NCBI GenBank assembly: GCA_026419195.1
Contig: JANZZV010000006.1
Span: 62,001 to 126,000 of the forward strand
Length of the DNA: 64,000 nucleotides
Source: Fervidobacterium sp.
Lineage (GTDB): Bacteria > Thermotogota > Thermotogae > Thermotogales > Fervidobacteriaceae
Direction: 5' to 3'
The position numbers and the translations under genes are program-made. Below the pieces are notes generated by a model. The model made no database searches, had not been told where the DNA came from, and saw nothing but the letters and a program-made list of their open reading frames with translations. Positions 56,929 through 64,000 of this stretch are shown here, piece after piece. The first letter of the stretch is position 1; every line of letters starts with the position of its first letter.

Positions 56929-57201
56929 ATGTTTTACACGGAAATAATGTCAGCCATCGTTATTTTACTAATAATTATTATTATCGTTACATCGACAGTA
57001 CCGTTACAAAAAATCATCCTTGAGGAAGCACTTAGACAGGAGAAAGCGCAATTAACGGCTGAAAATATATTTTGGCAAACCATTGACGAAACTAGTTTAA
57101 AAAATTTACCGAATACATTCTCCTTAGATTACAAAGTAAAAATTGACAATCAAACATATATCGTAACAATTACTGCAGAAAAACTTCGAAGAAGAAAATA
57201 A
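56929..57201 (+). CDS. Small protein with N-terminal membrane helix
   Basis: This 90-residue protein opens MFYTEIMSAIVILLIIIIIV, a long hydrophobic helix with an acidic residue near the start, then a helix and a short beta region (FSLDYKVKIDNQTYIVTITA). The topology resembles minor pseudopilins, but no glycine-phenylalanine cleavage site is present. It lies seven bases after nfnB; GGTGA precedes the ATG. Function unknown. Confidence 0.7.
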   Translation: MFYTEIMSAIVILLIIIIIVTSTVPLQKIILEEALRQEKAQLTAENIFWQTIDETSLKNLPNTFSLDYKVKIDNQTYIVTITAEKLRRRK

Positions 57202-57247
57202 ATCCCCGAACAAAAGATTTGAGTCCGAATCTGAGTTCTAGGTATTT

Positions 57248-58261
57248 TTAACGTATTTTTCTAACCGATTCGCGCTCAATTATTTTTGTCGGTAAAATAA
57301 CGTTCCTGGGAAGTCTAACATGTCTTTCGAGTATTCGTTCTATCAACAACTGCGCAGCAGTGGTTCCCATTTCCCAACGAGGTTGCATAATCGTTGTTAA
57401 TCTCGGATTTGTGTACTGGGCAAAAGGTGCATCATCGAAACCAATTACAGAAACCTCATCTGGAACTTTTATTCCATAATCTTTTAATGCATCAATCGCA
57501 CCGAGTGCTGCCCAATCGTTAACAGCAAAAATCGCAGTGAAATTCAACCCGTGTTTATTTAAATGCCGTGCTACACTAACTCGTCCATGTTCTGAATTGT
57601 ATCCGCGATGCTCTCCAAAATATATTTTAACCTCTTCTTTTCTCAATACTTTGTCAAGAAATTTTCGAATCCCCTTTTCCCTATCCATTGCCGCCGGTGA
57701 TAATTCCGGACCTGGTATGAACAAAATATTCCTATGTCCGTTCTCATAGAGATATTTTATAGCTAAATAACCGCCTGTCACATTATCTACATTCACCACG
57801 TCAAAGTCTATCTCATCCACGCGAAAGTCGATTACAACAATTGGTACACCACTTCTTTTAAACCTCTCAACAATTTTCTGACCAGAGAACAATTCACCAA
57901 GAATTATACCATCAACCTTTCTGCGAAAATATTGGTCAAGTACATGCTGTTCTATATTTGCTTCCCATTTAGGAAGTGCAAGCATAATATCAAAATTCTT
58001 AGAATAGGCGTATTCCTCGATGGCCATTACTATATCACTGTAATGGTATCCTCGAATATCCGGCATTAGCACGCCTATCGTGTGTAATAGCTTTGTAGCT
58101 GTATCCTTAAATGAAAAGGATGGTTTGTAATTTAACTTTTTCATCGCACTTAACACTCTTTTCCTGGTTTCCGGGGATACCTTGTCACTTCCATTAAGCA
58201 CGCGTGATACCGTAGCTATCGAAACATTAGCAAGCTTGGCAACCTCGCGGATATTTGACAA
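57248..58261 (-). CDS. LacI-family transcriptional repressor
   Basis: This 337-residue repressor has the LacI helix-turn-helix (IREVAKLANVSIATVSRVLNG) and a sugar-binding domain with AGPELSPAAMDREKG-like and VIGFDDAPFAQYTNPRLTTI motifs. It is the last gene of the glucan operon, so it probably controls it in response to a glucan sugar. AAGGAG lies eight bases before TTG 58261; GTG 58270 falls inside that site and is less likely. Confidence 0.93.
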   Translation of the reverse strand: MSNIREVAKLANVSIATVSRVLNGSDKVSPETRKRVLSAMKKLNYKPSFSFKDTATKLLHTIGVLMPDIRGYHYSDIVMAIEEYAYSKNFDIMLALPKWEANIEQHVLDQYFRRKVDGIILGELFSGQKIVERFKRSGVPIVVIDFRVDEIDFDVVNVDNVTGGYLAIKYLYENGHRNILFIPGPELSPAAMDREKGIRKFLDKVLRKEEVKIYFGEHRGYNSEHGRVSVARHLNKHGLNFTAIFAVNDWAALGAIDALKDYGIKVPDEVSVIGFDDAPFAQYTNPRLTTIMQPRWEMGTTAAQLLIERILERHVRLPRNVILPTKIIERESVRKIR

Positions 58262-58283
58262 ATTAATCACTCCTTAGTACAAT

Positions 58284-59147
58284 CTATTCGCTCTTAAACT
58301 GATAAACACGCACATAATCAACGTACATTCTTGCTGGGAAAGGTGTTTCAAATGTTGGATATCCTGGCCAATTCCCACCAACAGCAAGGTTTAGTATGAT
58401 AAAAAAAGGTTGGTCAAATACCCAGATTTTTCCTTGATTTTCCAGACTATCCTTTTGGACACGATGGTAAATTGTGTTGTTGACGTACCACACTACTTCC
58501 TTTTCATTCCACATGATTCCATATGTATAGAATTCGTCCACAAATGATTTGTCTTTCACCGCATCAAGTCTTAAACTTTTCGATATAGCCCTACTTCCAT
58601 TGTATCCAGGACCGTGAATTGTACCATAAACAGTCCACTTATCGTGTCCCAAGAATTCAACAATATCTATTTCACCACACATAGGCCATCCTACATACCT
58701 GATATTTGAACCAAGCATCCAAAAAGCGGGCCATAATCCCTTGCCATATGGAAACTTAATTCTCGCTTCTATCTTGCCATACTGTACCGAAAAAAGACTT
58801 TCAGTCTTTATTCTTGAAGATGTGTAATTGTAAACGCGATTCCCTTCTTTTATATCTTCTCTTCTTGCCTCAATTATCAGCATACCGTTTTCTATCTTAA
58901 TGTTCTTTCCTTCAGTATAATATTGAAGTTCATTATTACCCCATCCATTATTATTCCCTATATCGTATTTCCATTTGTTTCTATCAAGCTCTTTCCCATC
59001 AAATTCATCAGCCCATACTAACTTCCACCTTGAATCATTAATATCAATATTCACACTTTGCGCCTCCAACGTGTTGTATTGCAAAATCAAAAACAACACA
59101 ATAACAAATAAGAACACTATATTCTTTACGAAAAACACATGTCCCAT
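58284..59147 (-). CDS. Secreted GH16 endo-beta-glucanase (laminarinase/lichenase-like)
   Basis: This 287-residue enzyme has a signal peptide (about 1-29) and the GH16 beta-sandwich. The active-site motif EIDIVEF (near 165) carries the two catalytic glutamates and the aspartate between them. WKLVWADEFDG and GLWPAFWMLG are typical of laminarinases. It would cut beta-1,3 or mixed beta-1,3/1,4-glucan outside the cell. GGAGGTG precedes ATG 59147. It lies 18 bases after GH3. Confidence 0.94.
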   Translation of the reverse strand: MGHVFFVKNIVFLFVIVLFLILQYNTLEAQSVNIDINDSRWKLVWADEFDGKELDRNKWKYDIGNNNGWGNNELQYYTEGKNIKIENGMLIIEARREDIKEGNRVYNYTSSRIKTESLFSVQYGKIEARIKFPYGKGLWPAFWMLGSNIRYVGWPMCGEIDIVEFLGHDKWTVYGTIHGPGYNGSRAISKSLRLDAVKDKSFVDEFYTYGIMWNEKEVVWYVNNTIYHRVQKDSLENQGKIWVFDQPFFIILNLAVGGNWPGYPTFETPFPARMYVDYVRVYQFKSE

Positions 59148-59165
59148 AGTTACACCTCCAAGATG

Positions 59166-61310
59166 TTACAGCTTCAAACAACCTTTCAACCTAACATCTC
59201 TCGACGAAGCTCCAATTATGAATTCATATTCTCCTTCGTCAACAGTCCATTTGTTTCCATCAAAAGAAGCCAGCTCACTTATAGGTAATATTATTTCCAC
59301 TGTCTCTACCTCTTCAGGATTCAATAATCTTGTTTTGTGAAATCCCTTTAACTCTTGATAAGGCTTATCTATCAAGCTTTTTGGGGCCCTGACGTAAAGT
59401 TGTGCTACTTCTTTTCCTGGTGTATTTCCAACATTTTTGACGTCAAAACGAACAACTACAGAAGAACCATCCTTGTATAACCTTAGCTTACTGTATTCGA
59501 AATTTGTATATGAAAGTCCAAAACCAAATTCAAAACTTGGGTTAATTCTGAAGGTATCATAGTATCTATATCCAACATATATACCCTCATCGTAAATTAC
59601 GGTCACAGGATTATCAAGAGGTTCACCGGGGAATGATCGGGATGGGACGTCGGTATAATCCTTGGGAAATGTAGTTGGCAGTTTGCCAGATGGATTAACC
59701 TTTCCCGTTATGATATCTGCAAGGATTCTACCTGCTTCTTGTCCAGGCTGCCATACAAGTACTATTGCATCGCACATTTCTTTCCAACTCTCTATTTCAA
59801 TGGGGGAACCTATATTCAACACGACAACAACCTTTTTGCCGGATCCGTGAAATGTTCCAGACACAGTTTTAATTAGTTCAAATTCATCGTCTGATAAATA
59901 ATAATCTCCCTTTTCAGCTTTTCTATCATAACCCTCACCAGATATCCTTGTTATGAAAATTATTGCAACATCATTTTTCCTAGATATGTACTCCAATTGG
60001 CTTGGTGTAAACAAATTTTCCGGTAGCTTAGGTTTAATTTCCTCATTCCACTGTCCTCGTGTTATCTTATATTCTTTGTTTCTCATCTCTTCAACTTTCT
60101 TTCTGTAAAAATCTTCAAGTTCTCTATCAATATTTAATGATGCTTCAACAAACCCATCAAGGAAAGATATAGTATAAGGTGGATGAGTTTCACCACTTCC
60201 TGTTCCGCCCCTTATAGTTTCAATTTGTCCTGTTCCAAAAAGCGCAACTGGAGTGTCTTCGGAAATAGGTAAAACATTATCATTCTTGAGCAATACAACA
60301 CCCTCACAGCCTGCTTCATATGAAATTTGTGCATGTCTCTCAAGATTGGGATTATTGGAGTAAGTATATCTCCTGAATGATGGTGTTCTTACTAATACCT
60401 TGAGTATGTTTCTAACTCTTTCATTTAGCACCTCCTCTGTCAACTCACCATTTTCCAGAGCTTTTCTTATATCATCGATTTCATTTCTCCTATGTTTAAA
60501 TACTTGATGACTCTTCCCTGGCATAATAAGATCATTACCAGCTACCATTTGCTTAGCACCATCATCACCAGCAAACCAGTCAGTCATAACAAAACCATCA
60601 AACTGCCATTCGTATCTCAAAACGTTTGTTAACAGCCATTTGTGTTGAGAAGTATAACTACCGTTCAGCTTGTTATAAGAGCTCATAATAGTCCAAGGTT
60701 TTGATTTCTTGATTGCAATTTCGAATGGTCTCAGGTAGATTTCTCTTAATGCCCTTTCAGAAACAACAGTATCCACAGTCATTCTGTTTGTTTCCTGTTC
60801 GTTAGCTACAAAATGTTTCAAACAGGCGCCAACGCCTTGTGACTGAACTCCTTCAACAAAACTTGCGGCAAGCTCTCCAGCTAAGAATGGATCTTCGGAG
60901 TAGTACTCGAAATTCCTTCCACAGAGTGGATTTCTGTGTATGTTTATAGCTGGTGCTAACAAAATATCAACGCCATACTCTCTAACTTCCTCTCCCATAG
61001 CCTCTCCTACTTTTTTTAATATTTCCCTATTCCACGTTGAAGCAAGCATTGTTTCTACAGGAAATGCTGTTGCATAGTATTTCTTTTCATCATTTTCTCT
61101 CTCCGGGTCAATTCTTAGACCAGCAGGTCCATCTGCCAATACTGTTCTTGGAATTCCCAATCTTGGAATTTCAAACGTCTCACCTGCTGCCCCATTAACC
61201 TTTGGTTTCGGATTATCTTCTATTCCAAGCAAACCAACACCAACAACGAAATGTATCTTTTCTTCTAAACTCATCTGACTGAGAATCTTTTCAATATCAA
61301 ACTTTTCCAT
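59166..61310 (-). CDS. GH3 beta-glucosidase
   Basis: This 714-residue enzyme releases glucose from beta-glucosides. The N-terminal barrel has KHFVANEQETNR (substrate binding) and FVMTDWFAGDDGA with the nucleophile aspartate. The second domain (about 330-580) and a C-terminal fibronectin III-like domain (EVAQLYVRAP) follow, as in Thermotoga Bgl3B-type enzymes. No signal peptide is present, so it acts on imported oligosaccharides. GGGAGAGG before ATG 61310 decides the start over an upstream in-frame start at 61382, which lies inside the permease gene. Confidence 0.95.
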   Translation of the reverse strand: MEKFDIEKILSQMSLEEKIHFVVGVGLLGIEDNPKPKVNGAAGETFEIPRLGIPRTVLADGPAGLRIDPERENDEKKYYATAFPVETMLASTWNREILKKVGEAMGEEVREYGVDILLAPAINIHRNPLCGRNFEYYSEDPFLAGELAASFVEGVQSQGVGACLKHFVANEQETNRMTVDTVVSERALREIYLRPFEIAIKKSKPWTIMSSYNKLNGSYTSQHKWLLTNVLRYEWQFDGFVMTDWFAGDDGAKQMVAGNDLIMPGKSHQVFKHRRNEIDDIRKALENGELTEEVLNERVRNILKVLVRTPSFRRYTYSNNPNLERHAQISYEAGCEGVVLLKNDNVLPISEDTPVALFGTGQIETIRGGTGSGETHPPYTISFLDGFVEASLNIDRELEDFYRKKVEEMRNKEYKITRGQWNEEIKPKLPENLFTPSQLEYISRKNDVAIIFITRISGEGYDRKAEKGDYYLSDDEFELIKTVSGTFHGSGKKVVVVLNIGSPIEIESWKEMCDAIVLVWQPGQEAGRILADIITGKVNPSGKLPTTFPKDYTDVPSRSFPGEPLDNPVTVIYDEGIYVGYRYYDTFRINPSFEFGFGLSYTNFEYSKLRLYKDGSSVVVRFDVKNVGNTPGKEVAQLYVRAPKSLIDKPYQELKGFHKTRLLNPEEVETVEIILPISELASFDGNKWTVDEGEYEFIIGASSRDVRLKGCLKL

Positions 61311-61341
61311 ATGGTTTCCTCTCCCTTCTAAACTGAGTAGC

Positions 61342-62268
61342 TTATTCACCTGTAATTCCTGTTCTTTCAAGACTTTCAACAAATTGCCTTTGTAATATCA
61401 AATAAGTTATTAGTAAAGGTATAATAGTTATCAATGTTGCAGACATTCTTATTCCTTCATTAATCCTGTTAGCTGCACTCCCGTCTGCAGTAGGAAACAT
61501 CACAGCGTATCTGGAAACAAAATCTCTTAAAGCAATTGGAATAGTTTTAATATTGTTACCTAACAAAAGTCCTGTTAGCAGAGTTTCGTTCCAGTACCAA
61601 ACTAATGAAAATATAAATGTTGTTACCATAGCTGGAATAGAGAGTGGAAAAACAATCTTGAAAAATATCTGGAATGAATTTGCCCCATCAAGTTCCGCAG
61701 CTTCATCGAAGGTCTTTGGTAACATATTAAAGAAATTATAATACAGTAAAATAAAAATTGCGCTTCTAATTCCTTGACCAGTCAAAGAAGGTAGAAAACT
61801 AACAAATGGTGTTCCAGTAAGATTTAGTCTACTGAATAACATATATTTAGTAACCAAAGTAACTTGTGATGGTATCAAAAAGGTTGCGAGCATAAGTACA
61901 ATCCAAAGCTTTTTCAACGGAAATTCAAAACGTGATAATCCATAAGCTATTATTGCGGTGATGAAAGTTTGGAAAAGGGCAGGAATGGTTGACATATAGA
62001 CACTATTCAATAGCGATTTTGCGGCATCAAGCACTTTCCAAGCTCTTACAAAATTCTCAAACGTAAGTCTTGTTGGTATCCAGTTTACTGTAGGGTTCAC
62101 AAGATCTTCAACACTCATGAAAGAAGTAGTTATCATGTAAAGCAAAGGATATAAATATGCATATCCAATTCCCAGTAGTAGAAAATAAATTATAAATTTC
62201 ATGGACGGGCTTTTTAAATATTTGTAATAAATACTTGCCTTGGAAACGGCAAAATTAAATTTCCTCAT
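61342..62268 (-). CDS. Carbohydrate ABC permease (MalG family)
   Basis: This 308-residue permease has six hydrophobic segments and the family's EAA loop: AAELDGANSFQIFFKIVFPL. It works with the MalF-type permease and an ATPase and binding protein that are not in the window. The ATG at 62268 shares four bases (ATGA) with the MalF stop, and AGGAGGCAGG lies upstream. Confidence 0.94.
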   Translation of the reverse strand: MRKFNFAVSKASIYYKYLKSPSMKFIIYFLLLGIGYAYLYPLLYMITTSFMSVEDLVNPTVNWIPTRLTFENFVRAWKVLDAAKSLLNSVYMSTIPALFQTFITAIIAYGLSRFEFPLKKLWIVLMLATFLIPSQVTLVTKYMLFSRLNLTGTPFVSFLPSLTGQGIRSAIFILLYYNFFNMLPKTFDEAAELDGANSFQIFFKIVFPLSIPAMVTTFIFSLVWYWNETLLTGLLLGNNIKTIPIALRDFVSRYAVMFPTADGSAANRINEGIRMSATLITIIPLLITYLILQRQFVESLERTGITGE

Positions 62269-63119
62269 GTACTTTTCCTGCCTCCTTTCAAGAGCAAGAA
62301 AGAAATACCTATTATAACCATTACGGAGATGAAATAAATCCAAGACAAAGCAGACGAATAGGAATATGGTTTATCAATATCGAACATTCTCTGGGTTATA
62401 CTTGTATTCACTGGATTATTAGCAAAAGAAGCCAAATCCACTATAGTATATATGGTATTTATCAAAACGAAAGGTTTTATAAGTGGCAAAGTTATCTTCC
62501 AAAAAATTACCCAGCTGTTTGCTCCATCAATTTTTGCCGCTTCGTATATACTTCCGCTGATTTTTTGTAATCCAGCTAGGAAAAAAAGTATTTGAACACC
62601 TGAGAACCATAATATAAGTACAAGATTGTTGAACATGTATATAAATGGATAGCTTATCGTATTTGGAAGAAGCGTAAAAAAGCTATAAATAAAGTATTTT
62701 CTTGGATCGACTATTTGTGCAGCATTATTTGCAATAAGTTCGGCTATAACAGGACCGCTTATTATGACTACTGGTAAGAAATATAATAGCCTGAAAAAAG
62801 CTCTTGCTCTTAACTTATTGTTGAGTAATATGGCAACTACAAGTGAGAAAATTACAATCAGCGGTGTTGACAATACAATACTCAAGACGGTGTTCCAGAA
62901 ATTTATTGGAAAATTTGGATCCGTTCTAAAGGCATAGATGTAGTGCTTTAGTCCAACAAAAGTCGCTCTTATACCTTCAACCGTAAAATTCACGTTGAAG
63001 AAACTTAGGTAGAGCGAATAAAAGAACGGATATGCTGTGAAGACTAAAAAACCTATTATCCAAGGTAAAATGTACAAATATCCAGTTAAAGCTTTTCGTC
63101 GGCGTCGTCTCACGCTCAT
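62265..63119 (-). CDS. Carbohydrate ABC permease (MalF family)
   Basis: This 284-residue permease starts with a very basic SVRRRRRKAL and has six hydrophobic segments and the EAA loop AAKIDGANSWVIFWKITLPL. It forms a heterodimer with the MalG-type permease. Its ATG shares four bases with the stop of the upstream DUF5696-like gene. Confidence 0.94.
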   Translation of the reverse strand: MSVRRRRRKALTGYLYILPWIIGFLVFTAYPFFYSLYLSFFNVNFTVEGIRATFVGLKHYIYAFRTDPNFPINFWNTVLSIVLSTPLIVIFSLVVAILLNNKLRARAFFRLLYFLPVVIISGPVIAELIANNAAQIVDPRKYFIYSFFTLLPNTISYPFIYMFNNLVLILWFSGVQILFFLAGLQKISGSIYEAAKIDGANSWVIFWKITLPLIKPFVLINTIYTIVDLASFANNPVNTSITQRMFDIDKPYSYSSALSWIYFISVMVIIGISFLLLKGGRKST

Positions 63120-64000
63120 TTTTCACCAACTCCAATAATTCCACTGATATCTCTTAGACTTGCAACTGACCACGACTGTGGTTTTATTTTATAATGCCCG
63201 AGCTTATAAGTTCTTGATGTGTAGTTTACCAGTATAGAGTAACCATTATTGTATACTACAACCACAAAGCCTGGCTCCAGTACAATTCTGTCTACTATCC
63301 TCATGCCACGCACATCTTTTAAAGCGCTTCTTACTTCATTATAAACAGCCACCATTTTCGTTTTCCAGTCATCGAATTTAGTAGACGCATAATCCCATAA
63401 TGGAGTATCTTTGATCACGTAATTATCAACAGCTGTTAATATAAAAGATGGTAATGCACCGTATTCTATCATCTTAAGTACATCATTTCGAGAAAAAAAG
63501 CTGTTGTTAATAAAAGGTGCAAAATAATCCATACTTCCACTTAGAACGATCTGTAAGAATGGAACCGTATCTGTTTCGAAAAGATACTGACTGCAATTCA
63601 TCGGCATCTCCAGCATTCCATTTATATACTTCCATGTATAGTCATTTGAATTTGTAAGGTATATACTATTTGACATTACCGAAATCTTAGCAAGTGTGTC
63701 CTTGACAAGCCTTAGCGCCTCACTTCTTGTAAACTCTTGCCCGTATTTCAAATCTCCGTACAATTTCGAGCCAAAATCATATAGAGCAAAATTACTAAAT
63801 CCCATTTTTGTGAGCTTTGTAATCTTTTCAGTAACATACTGGTTTGCAAGTTTGATATTTGTATAATAACTTCTGTACAACCAGAGTTCCTTATTATCTC
63901 TCTCCTCGAATATAATCGACTGAGATAGATTTATTCCGACTTCATTCTTCAGGTTGATTTGCTTTTCAGAAACCTTGGTGACATTATCCATCAAATAAAC
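63116..64000 (-). CDS. DUF5696-like protein, 5'-truncated by the window
   Basis: The reading frame is open to the window edge, so this is the C-terminal part (about 294 residues) of a longer protein. ETDTVPFLQIVLSG, FAPFINNS, LKMIEYGALPSFIL, FDDWKTKM and YNNGYSILVNYT match the C-terminal region I associate with DUF5696 proteins of sugar-uptake operons. The function is unknown. It sits first (in this window) of the glucan operon, coupled to the permease by a four-base overlap. Confidence 0.75.
   Translation of the reverse strand, partial: VYLMDNVTKVSEKQINLKNEVGINLSQSIIFEERDNKELWLYRSYYTNIKLANQYVTEKITKLTKMGFSNFALYDFGSKLYGDLKYGQEFTRSEALRLVKDTLAKISVMSNSIYLTNSNDYTWKYINGMLEMPMNCSQYLFETDTVPFLQIVLSGSMDYFAPFINNSFFSRNDVLKMIEYGALPSFILTAVDNYVIKDTPLWDYASTKFDDWKTKMVAVYNEVRSALKDVRGMRIVDRIVLEPGFVVVVYNNGYSILVNYTSRTYKLGHYKIKPQSWSVASLRDISGIIGVGEK

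Noticed and set aside
57202-57247. Terminator between the small membrane protein and the LacI gene
   Set aside because: Only a 5-base stem (AGATT/AATCT) is present with no adjacent T-run.

Overview
The window looks like a chromosomal segment of a thermophilic member of the Thermotogota, most likely Fervidobacterium or a close relative. The evidence is an AT-rich sequence, strong GGAGG-type ribosome binding sites with many GTG and TTG starts, a fused PyrB-PyrI aspartate carbamoyltransferase, an Omp-alpha-like 'toga' protein (N-terminal SLH-like domain, long coiled coil, C-terminal anchor), an NfnAB-type transhydrogenase and sugar-fermenting glycosidases. The genus is inferred from overall character, not from a marker gene. 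I saw no rRNA, tRNA, CRISPR array, insertion sequence or prophage.

Layout. 1-9 kb: an unrecognised 5'-truncated gene, ndk and a membrane protein (+); an operon of a MalY-type lyase/GNAT fusion, a PAP2 phosphatase and an alpha/beta hydrolase (-); a degenerate S41-like protein and a PAS-PP2C phosphatase (+); guaA (-); and a 36-residue membrane peptide. 9-16 kb: a GH13 amylase with an inverted repeat at its promoter, a divergent NhaC antiporter, pyrBI, and an ABC-2 exporter pair. 16-26 kb (-): a 1428-residue surface lipoprotein, a cobalamin riboswitch controlling btuF-btuC, and a feoA-feoB-membrane protein operon behind a Fur-like box. 26-30 kb: glnA, a YgiQ-type radical SAM protein, and a convergent alanine/ornithine-type racemase.

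30.3-57.2 kb is one long run of closely packed plus-strand genes. It starts with a purine nucleoside phosphorylase and a DHH-DHHA1 phosphoesterase, followed by two giant paralogous signalling proteins (pseudokinase, ATPase region, helical repeats, GGDEF). Next are murB, an M18 aminopeptidase and a MarR regulator. An envelope block follows: PEGA protein, Omp-alpha-like protein, patatin, degenerate patatin and an OstA/LptA-like protein. The run ends with information-processing and energy genes: miaA, dnaX, pilT, prfA, upp, rho, nfnA, nfnB and a small membrane protein.

57.2-64 kb (-) is a beta-glucan utilisation operon. In transcription order it has a truncated DUF5696-like protein, two sugar ABC permeases, a GH3 beta-glucosidase, a secreted GH16 endo-beta-glucanase and a LacI repressor. 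Extracellular GH16 would cut beta-1,3/1,4-glucan, the permeases would import oligosaccharides, and cytoplasmic GH3 would release glucose.

The most unusual feature is the tandem pair of about 1250-1330-residue pseudokinase/ATPase/GGDEF proteins next to a DHH-DHHA1 phosphoesterase. One copy keeps a P-loop and a c-di-GMP inhibitory site; the other has lost both. This suggests a paired nucleotide-second-messenger module.
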